Source of the DNA: an uncultured Oscillospiraceae bacterium
GTDB taxonomy: Bacteria; Bacillota; Clostridia; Oscillospirales; Oscillospiraceae
Assembly: GCA_934621665.1 (NCBI GenBank)
Contig: CAKTUT010000078.1
Location: forward strand, 1 to 8,107
Length of the DNA: 8,107 nucleotides
Direction: 5' to 3'
The notes below the pieces were generated by a model. It saw nothing but the letters and a program-made list of their open reading frames with translations. It had not been told where the DNA came from and did not search any database. Within the stretch, counting starts at the first letter, position 1, and every line of letters begins with the position of its first letter. This document shows positions 1 through 5,957 of this stretch, one piece after another. The translations under genes and the position numbers were made by a program.

Positions 1-529
1 GTATAAGGGCATGGCTCCCGACCATCCGCAGAGCTACCGCCGCTTCATGCAGGAAAACCTGTTTGACCACATCTCCATCAAGCCTGAAAACACCATCGTT
101 CCCGACGGTCTGGCAACTGACATCCCCGCCATGTGTGAAGCGTATGAGCGCAAGATCGAGGACTGGGGCGGCGTTGACTGCCAGCTGCTTGGCATCGGCC
201 ACGACGGCCACATCGGCTTTAACGAGCCGTGCGATGAGTTTCCCAAGATCACCCATGAGGTTCAGCTGACCGCCATGACGCGCGAGGCCAACAAGCGCTT
301 CTTCAACTCCATCGACGAAGTCCCCACCGCTGCCATCTCCATGGGCATCGGCACGGTTATGGCCGCCAAGAAGATCGTCATGGTCATCACCGGCGCGGAC
401 AAAGCCGACATTCTGAACAAGGTATTCTTTGGCCCAGTCACGCCCGAGGTTCCCGGCTCGATTCTCCAGTTCCATCCCGACGTCACGCTGATCTGCGACG
501 AGGCAGCCGCCTCCAAAGCGCCGCTGTAA
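1..529 (+). CDS. nagB: Glucosamine-6-phosphate deaminase, C-terminal part (5' end outside window)
   Basis: NagB isomerises and deaminates glucosamine-6-phosphate to fructose-6-phosphate and ammonia in the cytoplasm, the last step of amino-sugar catabolism. The frame is open to the left edge (first full codon at position 2, Tyr), so the Met at 11 is internal. The motif GIGHDGHIGFNEP is the family's active-site signature. Aligned from memory to E. coli NagB, its Asp, His and Glu (visible residues 68, 70 and 75) match D141, H143 and E148. That offset implies about 73 residues are missing, and the catalytic Asp of the MDEY motif (D72) would lie just outside. Later family landmarks are ANKRFF, the VPTAAISMGIGT strand and the C-terminal LQFHPDVTLICDE. 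The protein ends shortly after that motif, without the longer tail of E. coli NagB. It lies 10 nt before the ROK gene, whose ribosome binding site overlaps its stop codon. Identification is secure. Confidence 0.95.
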   Translation, partial: YKGMAPDHPQSYRRFMQENLFDHISIKPENTIVPDGLATDIPAMCEAYERKIEDWGGVDCQLLGIGHDGHIGFNEPCDEFPKITHEVQLTAMTREANKRFFNSIDEVPTAAISMGIGTVMAAKKIVMVITGADKADILNKVFFGPVTPEVPGSILQFHPDVTLICDEAAASKAPL

Positions 530-533
530 GGAG
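528..533 (+). promoter_or_regulatory. Ribosome binding site for the ROK-family gene
   Basis: AAGGAG lies 6 nt before the ATG at 540, and its first two bases are the last two of the nagB TAA stop. This overlap supports the chosen start and suggests translational coupling of nagB and the downstream gene. Confidence 0.85.
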
Positions 534-539
534 AGCTTC

Positions 540-1913
540 ATGAACTATCTTGGCATTGAATTTGCCCTTAAAAACCAGCCTCAGCTGGACGGGAGCTTTA
601 TCCCGTTCGGTGTGTGGGAGCGCGAATATCTCAAGGGCGCGGAAAAGCCGTTCAAAATCGCGGTTGAGCGCGAGGGCGGTCTGATTTCCGTATTTGAGAC
701 AAAGCTGCGCGGTGCGGACTTTGCCGATGCAAACTACCGCTACGCTGAGCGTTTTGTAAAGATGCTTCTTTGGAGCGTAGGCGGCTGGAAAGTCTACCTG
801 TGCGGTGATGACGCGCTTGCAAAACGGATGCAGGACGAGTACCGCGAGGGCGGCAAGCGCGCGTTCGACGTGGGCTTTATGCAAGACGTATATGAGCGCC
901 CGTTTGAAATTGTCATCACTGACGAGCAGGGCTTCCCCAAGGCGCATGAGCAGGCACGCAAGGTGGGCGGCCACACAAACGGCTGCCGCATTGGCTTTGA
1001 TGCGGGCGGCTCTGACCGCAAGGTTTCGGCCGTTGTTGACGGCAAAACCGTCTACTCCGAAGAGGTCGTCTGGCATCCCAAGACGAGTGAAGACCCGCAG
1101 TATCAGTATGACGGCATCGTCGCCGCGTTCAAAACCGCGGCCAGCAAAATGCCGCGTGTAGACGGCATTGGCGTTTCGTCCGCCGGCGTATTCATCGGCA
1201 ACGCGCCGATGGTCTCCTCCATCTTTATCAAAGTTCCCCGCAGCCGCCGCGAGGAGGTCAAAACGATCTATGACCGCGCGGCAAAGGAAATCGGCAACTT
1301 GCCCATCATTGTTGCAAACGACGGCGACGTGTCGGCGCTGGCAGGCTCGATGAGCCTTGGCGAGGGCGCAGTCATGGGTCTTGCCATGGGCACAAGCGAG
1401 GCCGTCGGCTACGTCAACCGCGAGAGCAACATTCTCGGCTGGTTCAGTGAACTGGCGTTTGCGCCAGTTGACCTGAACGAAAATGCCATGCGCGACGAAT
1501 GGTCGGGCGATATCGGCGTTGGCTGCAAGTATTTCTCGCAGGACGCCGTAGCCAAACTCGCGCCCGCTGCCGGCATTACACTTGCCGAGACGCTCACCCC
1601 GGCAGAAAAGCTCAAGGAAGTGCAGAAGCTGGCCGAAAGCGGCCATGCGGGTGCGCTGGACATTTTCCGCTCCATTGGCGTGTATCTTGGCCATACGCTC
1701 TGCCTGTATGAGCGCCTGTATGACATCCGCAATCTGATTGTCCTTGGCCGTGTCGCGTCCGGCGTGGGCGGCGATCTGATCGTTGCCGAGTGCCAGCGTG
1801 TGCTCAGGGAAGAATACCCGGCACTGGCAGAAAAAATCCGCGTCATGCTGCCGGATGAGAATTTCCGCCGTGTCGGCCAGTCTATGGCCGCAGCCAGTCT
1901 GCCGGAGGTGTAA
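540..1913 (+). CDS. ROK-superfamily sugar kinase-like protein with N-terminal extension (candidate GlcNAc kinase)
   Basis: This 457-residue protein has a ROK/ASKHA sugar-kinase fold in its C-terminal two thirds. Visible motifs are a phosphate-1 loop, FDAGGSDRK (153-161), a GIGVSSAG segment (209-216), VANDGDVSALAG (258-269), which matches the ROK NDxNAAALGE motif with D261 as the likely catalytic base, a phosphate-2-like LAMGTSEAVG (281-290), and LGRVASGVGG (402-411), an adenosine-site-like glycine motif. Typical ROK kinases are about 300 residues; here residues 1-145 form an extra N-terminal region with no motif I recognise. The usual zinc-binding GHxxxxxxxxxCxCGxxGCxE block is absent. Its place is taken by SELAFAPVD and DEWSGDIGVGCKYFSQD (303-335), which has one Cys. 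Position between nagB and nagA suggests it phosphorylates GlcNAc or a related amino sugar. Substrate is inference, and a regulatory role is possible, although no DNA-binding helix-turn-helix is apparent. The start is fixed by the AAGGAG site. Confidence 0.85.
   Translation: MNYLGIEFALKNQPQLDGSFIPFGVWEREYLKGAEKPFKIAVEREGGLISVFETKLRGADFADANYRYAERFVKMLLWSVGGWKVYLCGDDALAKRMQDEYREGGKRAFDVGFMQDVYERPFEIVITDEQGFPKAHEQARKVGGHTNGCRIGFDAGGSDRKVSAVVDGKTVYSEEVVWHPKTSEDPQYQYDGIVAAFKTAASKMPRVDGIGVSSAGVFIGNAPMVSSIFIKVPRSRREEVKTIYDRAAKEIGNLPIIVANDGDVSALAGSMSLGEGAVMGLAMGTSEAVGYVNRESNILGWFSELAFAPVDLNENAMRDEWSGDIGVGCKYFSQDAVAKLAPAAGITLAETLTPAEKLKEVQKLAESGHAGALDIFRSIGVYLGHTLCLYERLYDIRNLIVLGRVASGVGGDLIVAECQRVLREEYPALAEKIRVMLPDENFRRVGQSMAAASLPEV
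1904..1909 (+). promoter_or_regulatory. Ribosome binding site for nagA inside the preceding gene
   Basis: GGAGGT lies 6 nt before the ATG at 1916, within the last codons of the ROK gene (its TAA is at 1911-1913). The 2-nt gap between the genes and this strong site fix the nagA start and point to coupled translation. Confidence 0.85.
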
Positions 1914-1915
1914 GA

Positions 1916-3034
1916 ATGCTGTTCAAAAACGCAAACGTCTTTGTGGACGGCCGTTTTCAGCACGGCTCGTTCCGCGTAGAGGACGGCCGATTTACCGAGG
2001 TTCTGACCGCTGACGGCACAGACGGCGTGGATCTGGAAAACCAGTATGTGATACCCGGACTGATTGACGTGCACAACCATGGCAACTCCGGCGCGGACTT
2101 CTCCGACGGCGACTATGACGGCCTTGTTAAAATGGCAGGATATCTGGCCGCAAACGGCGTAACCAGCTTTGCACCCGCGTCCATGACGCTGCCCTACGAA
2201 GTGCTGGAGATCGCCTACAAAACGGCAGCAAAGCTCTATCACGCTGCCCCGGATGGCTGCTCCCGCCTGATGGGTATCCAGATGGAAGGGCCGTTCTTCT
2301 CGGAAAAGAAAAAGGGCGCGCAGAACGGCGCATACCTGAGAGACCCGGATTTTGCTGCGTTCAAAAAGCTCTATGACGCGTCTGAGGGTCTTATTCGCAT
2401 TGCGGATGTGGCGGCGGAGCTGCCCGGCGCGGTAGAATTTACCGAGCAGGCAAGCAAGCTGTGCACCGTGTCCATCGCACATACTGACTGCACGTATGAG
2501 GACGCCAAGGCCGTTTTTGAAGCGGGCGCGCGCCATCTGACACATCTGTATAACGCTATGCCCGGTATCCACCACCGCAAGCCCGGCCCGATCGGTGCAG
2601 GCAGTGAGCGCGAGGATATCGTCGCGGAGCTCATCTGCGACGGTCAGCACATCCATCCCAGCGCCGTGCGCATGGCCTTTAAGCTCTTCCCCGGCCGTAT
2701 CTGCCTGATCTCCGACGCACTGCGCTGCTGCGGCATGCCGGACGGACAGTATACGCTCGGCGGACAGGACGTGTTCCTCAAGGACAGCATCGCAAGACTT
2801 GCCGACGGCACGATTGCGGGCTCAGCCACGAACCTGTATGACTGCATGCGAAAGGCCGTGGACTTCGGCATTTCCAAGGAACAGGCCATTCTCTCCTCCA
2901 CGATTGTCCCCGCAAGGGAAATCGGCCGCGCCGATGAGATCGGTTCGATTGCAAACGGCAAGCTCGCCGACTTCGTCGTCTGCGACGAAGCACTTGGCCG
3001 CAAGACCGTCTACATGGGCGGCAAAAAGCTGTAA
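1916..3034 (+). CDS. nagA: N-acetylglucosamine-6-phosphate deacetylase
   Basis: NagA removes acetate from N-acetylglucosamine-6-phosphate to give glucosamine-6-phosphate, the substrate of NagB encoded upstream. The 372-residue length is normal for this cytoplasmic amidohydrolase. It begins with a small beta domain (1-46), followed by PGLIDVHNHG with the metal-type HxH pair (H53, H55). Other active-site landmarks are GIQMEGPFFSEKKKGAQN with the metal-ligand Glu (E124), SIAHTD (H189), HLTHLYNAM (H210) and the catalytic Asp in LISDAL (D267). GSATNLYDCM (302-311) and VPAREIG (331-337) follow, and the chain ends in the usual GSIANGKLADFVV segment that returns to the beta domain. All expected catalytic residues are present and the gene is intact. 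Having HxH resembles the Bacillus-type enzyme, which can bind two metals, rather than E. coli NagA, which lacks it (from memory). It is the last gene of the operon. Confidence 0.96.
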   Translation: MLFKNANVFVDGRFQHGSFRVEDGRFTEVLTADGTDGVDLENQYVIPGLIDVHNHGNSGADFSDGDYDGLVKMAGYLAANGVTSFAPASMTLPYEVLEIAYKTAAKLYHAAPDGCSRLMGIQMEGPFFSEKKKGAQNGAYLRDPDFAAFKKLYDASEGLIRIADVAAELPGAVEFTEQASKLCTVSIAHTDCTYEDAKAVFEAGARHLTHLYNAMPGIHHRKPGPIGAGSEREDIVAELICDGQHIHPSAVRMAFKLFPGRICLISDALRCCGMPDGQYTLGGQDVFLKDSIARLADGTIAGSATNLYDCMRKAVDFGISKEQAILSSTIVPAREIGRADEIGSIANGKLADFVVCDEALGRKTVYMGGKKL

Positions 3035-3060
3035 GCACTCCGTTCAGCTTCCATCCAATC

Positions 3061-3097
3061 AGCGCGCCCGGAACGAATGTTCCGGGCGCGCTTTTTT
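3061..3097 (+). terminator. Intrinsic terminator of the nag operon
   Basis: A perfect 14-bp stem (arms 3061-3074 and 3079-3092) encloses a GAAT loop and is GC-rich at the base. The T6 run at 3092-3097 begins within the stem. It starts 26 nt after the nagA stop and ends the nagB-ROK-nagA transcript. Confidence 0.93.
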
Positions 3098-3127
3098 GTC
3101 AATTTTCCGCAAAGAAACGCGCTTTTT

Positions 3128-3169
3128 GCGCATTTTTGCAAAATTGTCCAAAATCATTTACAAATGCGC
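3128..3169. repeat. Inverted repeat just upstream of the ATPase promoter
   Basis: GCGCATTT at 3128-3135 is repeated inverted as AAATGCGC at 3162-3169, with a 26-nt AT-rich spacer that also contains the palindrome TTTTGCAAAA (3134-3143). The right arm ends 2 nt before the -35 hexamer, so it could be an operator for a regulator of the ATPase gene. Eight-base arms can also arise by chance in AT-rich spacers. Confidence 0.35.
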
Positions 3170-3171
3170 CC

Positions 3172-3200
3172 TTGATTTTAAAATTTCTGCATCCTATGAT
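3172..3200 (+). promoter_or_regulatory. Sigma-A type promoter of the P-type ATPase gene
   Basis: TTGATT (3172-3177, 4 of 6 to consensus) and TATGAT (3195-3200, 5 of 6) are separated by exactly 17 nt in an AT-rich spacer between a terminator and the next gene. Transcription would start near 3207, giving a leader of about 31 nt that contains only the ribosome binding site. The position argues against translation starts at 3136 or 3199, which would lie upstream of or within the promoter. Confidence 0.75.
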
Positions 3201-3223
3201 ATTTCGAAATGAAACATACGGAA

Positions 3224-3229
3224 AAGGGA
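3224..3229 (+). promoter_or_regulatory. Ribosome binding site deciding the ATPase start
   Basis: AAGGGA lies 8 nt before the ATG at 3238. In-frame starts further upstream (TTG at 3136, ATG at 3199) lack a comparable site and overlap promoter elements, so 3238 is preferred. Confidence 0.7.
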
Positions 3230-3237
3230 CTTGTATC

Positions 3238-5655
3238 ATGGATAACATCTGGCAAAACGCCTCCCCCATTCCCACCGGTCTGACTGCCGCCGAGGTGCAG
3301 TCGCGCGTGGCGCAGGGGCTTGTCAACGAAACCGAGGATACCGGCGGCAAAACGGTTGGCGAGATCATCAAATCAAACGTTCTGACCTATTTTAACCTGA
3401 TTTTCTTCATCATCGCCATCGTGCTGTGCTGCGTCGGCTCCTATCGAAATCTGACGTTTGTGCCGCTGGTGCTGGCAAATACGCTCATCGGCATTGTGCA
3501 GGAGCTGCGCGCGCGGCATATTCTGAACAAGATGAGCCTTTTGAACGCGCCGCATGCGCTTGCCGTGCGCGACGGCATCGAACAGAAGCTTGACGCAGAC
3601 GAGCTGGTGCAGGACGACGTGATTATTCTCTCGGCGGGCGACCAGATCTGCGCCGACGCGGTGGTGCTTTCCGGCAGTGTGCAGGTAAACGAATCGCTTC
3701 TGACCGGTGAGGCGGACGAAATTGAAAAAACGGAGGGCGCGGAGCTGCTCTCAGGCAGCTTTGTGGTCTCCGGCCACTGCTATGCGCGGCTGGTCAAGGT
3801 TGGTGAGGACGCGTACATCGCGAAGCTCACCCGGCAGGCTAAGGCGCAGGGCTCGAGTGCTGAGTCTGAGATGATCCGCTCGATCAACCAGATCGTCAAA
3901 TGGGCGGGCATCGCCGTCATTCCCATCGGTGCGCTGCTCTTTTTCCAGAGCTATTACTATAATCACGAAACCATTCAGCGTGCAGTTGTCTCCGCTGTGG
4001 CGGCGGTGCTCGGCATGATCCCGGAGGGGCTTTATATGCTGACGACGATTGCGCTGGTACTCAGCATGATCCGTCTGGCACAAAAAAAAGTGCTGCTGCA
4101 CGATATGCACAGTATTGAGACGCTTGCACGCGTGGACGTTTTATGCGTGGACAAAACCGGTACAATCACGCTACCCGATATGTGCCTTGACACCATCTGT
4201 CCGCTGGGCGCACACGAGGCGCAGGAAGCCGCGTCCATCCTCTACAGCTATGCGCGTGCCTCCATCGACAATAACGCCACCATGCAGGCGCTGCGCGCCT
4301 GGTGCGAGACGCAGCCGTCCATGACGGCGCTGTCTGCCAAGGGTATGCGCCCGTTTTCTTCGGCGGACAAATACGGCAGCGTCACATTTGAAAGCGGCGA
4401 GTATCTTCTGGGCGCGCCGGAATTTATCCTGAAAGATGCGTTCTCCGCCGTGGCGGACGCGGTTGCGCCGTATACGGAAAAGGGCTTTCGCGTGCTGCTG
4501 CTCGCAAAACGCACGGAGGGGCAGATGCCCGAACCCATCGCACTGATTACGCTGACCAATCCCATCCGCGAAAGCGCACCGGAGACGTTCGCCTATTTTA
4601 AAGAGCAGGACGTCACGGTCAAGGTCATCTCCGGCGACAATCCCGCCGCTGTGTCCGAGATTGCGCGGCAGGCGGGAATCGAAAACGCCGACCGTTATAT
4701 CGACGCGTCCACGCTTCAGTCTGACGAGCAGCTTGCAAGCGCCGCCGAACGTTACACCGTCTTTGGCCGCGTCACGCCGCAGCAAAAGCAGCTTCTGGTG
4801 CATGCACTGCAAAACGCCGGCCATACCGTCGCCATGACCGGTGATGGCGTCAACGATATTCTGGCCATGAAAGACGCGGATTGCAGCGTAGCTATGGCCT
4901 CGGGCAGTGAGGCCGCCGCGCAAAGCGCGCAGGTGGTGCTGCTCGACTCAGACTTTGCGCGGATGCCGGAGGTCGTGTTTGAGGGACGGCGTGTGGTCAA
5001 CAACATCCAGCGCTCGGCAAGCCTGTTTTTGGTCAAGAACATCTTCTCGCTCCTGCTGGCGCTGTTTTCGGCCATCTCGCTGATTACCTATCCGCTTGAG
5101 CCGTCGCAAATCTCGCTCATCAGCTCGTTTACGATCGGCATTCCGGGCTTTTTGCTGGCGCTTGAACCGAACAGAGCGCGTATTCAGGGCAGATTCCTGA
5201 AAAACGTCCTGCTCAAGGCGCTTCCTGCCGGTCTCACTGACGTTCTGGCTGTTGGCGCGCTCGTTGTCTGCGGTGAGGTGTTCGGCCTGCCAAAGGATGA
5301 TATTGCCACCGCCTCCACGATGCTTTTGTCTGTTGTGGGCTTTATGATTCTTATCCGTATCAGCCATCCCATGACGCCGATGAAATACGGCATTCTGGCC
5401 GTGAATGTACTGGGGCTAATTTTCTGCGGCATTTTCCTCAATCAGCTCTTTGCGCTCAGCGCCATGTCGCAGATCTGCGTGCTTTTGATGATCGTATTTG
5501 CCTTTGCCGCCGAGTCGATCTTCCGCAATCTCAGCTGGTGCGTGGAAACCGTCACTGTCAAGCTAGACGCGCACCGCACGGCCAAAGCGCTTGACCCCGC
5601 CGCGCAGAAAAAGACGCGCAAAAAGCAGTCCCAGAAAGTGAAAAAGCAGAAATAA
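3238..5655 (+). CDS. P-type cation-transporting ATPase, CtpE-like
   Basis: This 805-residue membrane pump uses ATP to move a cation. P-type landmarks occur in order: actuator motif LLTGEAD (154-160), M4 motif IPEGL (261-265), phosphorylation motif CVDKTGTIT (303-311, D305), a degenerate nucleotide-domain LGAPE (391-395), NPIRES (441-446) in place of DPPR, SGDNP (465-469), and hinge motif MTGDGVND (533-540). Hydrophobic segments near 48-66, 71-88, 219-238, 248-280, 594-615, 623-642, 657-681, 688-707, 717-737 and 742-763 fit ten helices. There are no N-terminal heavy-metal CxxC domains and no CPC motif, so it is not a P1B copper or zinc pump. PEGL without the following Pro of SERCA, plus the M6 motif FTIGIPGFLLALEPN (631-645), resemble mycobacterial CtpE, reported as a calcium transporter; this is from memory. 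The true cation is unknown and Mg2+ or K+ are alternatives. A Lys/Arg-rich tail (782-805) ends the protein. It is monocistronic. Confidence 0.92.
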   Translation: MDNIWQNASPIPTGLTAAEVQSRVAQGLVNETEDTGGKTVGEIIKSNVLTYFNLIFFIIAIVLCCVGSYRNLTFVPLVLANTLIGIVQELRARHILNKMSLLNAPHALAVRDGIEQKLDADELVQDDVIILSAGDQICADAVVLSGSVQVNESLLTGEADEIEKTEGAELLSGSFVVSGHCYARLVKVGEDAYIAKLTRQAKAQGSSAESEMIRSINQIVKWAGIAVIPIGALLFFQSYYYNHETIQRAVVSAVAAVLGMIPEGLYMLTTIALVLSMIRLAQKKVLLHDMHSIETLARVDVLCVDKTGTITLPDMCLDTICPLGAHEAQEAASILYSYARASIDNNATMQALRAWCETQPSMTALSAKGMRPFSSADKYGSVTFESGEYLLGAPEFILKDAFSAVADAVAPYTEKGFRVLLLAKRTEGQMPEPIALITLTNPIRESAPETFAYFKEQDVTVKVISGDNPAAVSEIARQAGIENADRYIDASTLQSDEQLASAAERYTVFGRVTPQQKQLLVHALQNAGHTVAMTGDGVNDILAMKDADCSVAMASGSEAAAQSAQVVLLDSDFARMPEVVFEGRRVVNNIQRSASLFLVKNIFSLLLALFSAISLITYPLEPSQISLISSFTIGIPGFLLALEPNRARIQGRFLKNVLLKALPAGLTDVLAVGALVVCGEVFGLPKDDIATASTMLLSVVGFMILIRISHPMTPMKYGILAVNVLGLIFCGIFLNQLFALSAMSQICVLLMIVFAFAAESIFRNLSWCVETVTVKLDAHRTAKALDPAAQKKTRKKQSQKVKKQK

Positions 5656-5659
5656 GCAG

Positions 5660-5692
5660 CTCCCGCCGGGCAAGCGCCCCGGCGGGAGTTTT
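5660..5692 (+). terminator. Intrinsic terminator of the P-type ATPase gene
   Basis: CTCCCGCCGGG (5660-5670) pairs perfectly with CCCGGCGGGAG (5678-5688) around a 7-nt loop, followed by TTTT (5689-5692). It begins 4 nt after the ATPase stop codon. The T run is short but the stem is very GC-rich. Confidence 0.88.
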
Positions 5693-5711
5693 GCGCGCAG
5701 CAGCGGTAGAT

Positions 5712-5740
5712 CTGACTGATTTTCACGCGGCTGTCATGAT
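5712..5740 (+). promoter_or_regulatory. Weak candidate promoter in the convergent intergenic region
   Basis: CTGACT (5712-5717) and CATGAT (5735-5740), each 4 of 6 to consensus, are 17 nt apart on the plus strand. A transcript from near 5747 would end at the hairpin and T5 run at 5830-5847 and be about 100 nt long. No convincing ORF is present. Two 4-of-6 boxes are weak evidence on their own. Confidence 0.2.
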
Positions 5741-5829
5741 ATGAGGAAAAACGAACCAGCGGAAAATATCCGCGCGTTTTTAAACGGCAGACCGCAGAAT
5801 GTGGTGAATCCATAAGGTTACCTGTCTCC

Positions 5830-5847
5830 GGCACATTGTGCCTTTTT
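5830..5847 (+). terminator. Short hairpin with T5 tail
   Basis: GGCAC (5830-5834) pairs with GTGCC (5838-5842) around an ATT loop and is followed by TTTTT (5843-5847). It resembles a weak plus-strand intrinsic terminator, but no plus-strand gene ends here. It may be back-up termination for the ATPase transcript or the end of a small RNA. Confidence 0.4.
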
Positions 5848-5880
5848 CAAACGCGATCCGCTTCGCTGGGTTCGCGTTTG
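5848..5880. repeat. Strong hairpin-forming inverted repeat
   Basis: CAAACGCGA (5848-5856) and TCGCGTTTG (5872-5880) are perfect 9-bp arms. The 15 nt between them can continue the stem through C-G pairs with bulged T residues. It has no T tail on either strand in the usual position, so it is not a plain terminator. It is part of a run of four hairpins between the two convergent genes. Confidence 0.65.
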
Positions 5881-5881
5881 A

Positions 5882-5913
5882 GCGCTTGCCAGAAATACTT
5901 TTTTGACAAGCGC
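5882..5913. repeat. 7-bp inverted repeat with an 18-nt loop
   Basis: GCGCTTG (5882-5888) is mirrored by CAAGCGC (5907-5913) across an 18-nt AT-rich loop that includes a T6 run (5899-5904). It directly abuts the terminator at 5914 and lies one base after the hairpin at 5848-5880. Function is unknown. Confidence 0.5.
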
Positions 5914-5949
5914 AAAAAATCCAGAAGCCATATGGCTCCTGGATTTTTT
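5914..5949 (-). terminator. Bidirectional terminator of the SLH surface-protein gene
   Basis: An almost perfect 36-nt palindrome (one mismatch, 5925 against 5938) has A6 on the left and T6 on the right, so it gives a hairpin followed by a U run on either strand. On the minus strand it begins 8 nt after the stop codon of the SLH protein. On the plus strand it would stop any read-through from the ATPase side. Confidence 0.88.
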
Positions 5950-5957
5950 GTTTCCGC

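Noticed and set aside
483..1694. Long antisense open frame (403 codons) opposite the ROK gene
   Set aside because: It is a by-product of GC-rich third positions in the sense gene. It has no ribosome binding site and no recognisable domain, and the sense gene has clear family motifs.
1409..2656. Long antisense open frame (415 codons) opposite the ROK and nagA genes
   Set aside because: It crosses two well-supported genes, reads as composition-driven low-quality protein and has no initiation signal.
3136..3237. N-terminal extension of the P-type ATPase from TTG at 3136 or ATG at 3199
   Set aside because: These starts lie upstream of or within the promoter. The ATG at 3238 has a good ribosome binding site and a normal family N-terminus follows.
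5882..5913. Recombinase attachment site
   Set aside because: The inverted repeat superficially resembles a tyrosine-recombinase core, but no integrase, tRNA end or element boundary is visible.
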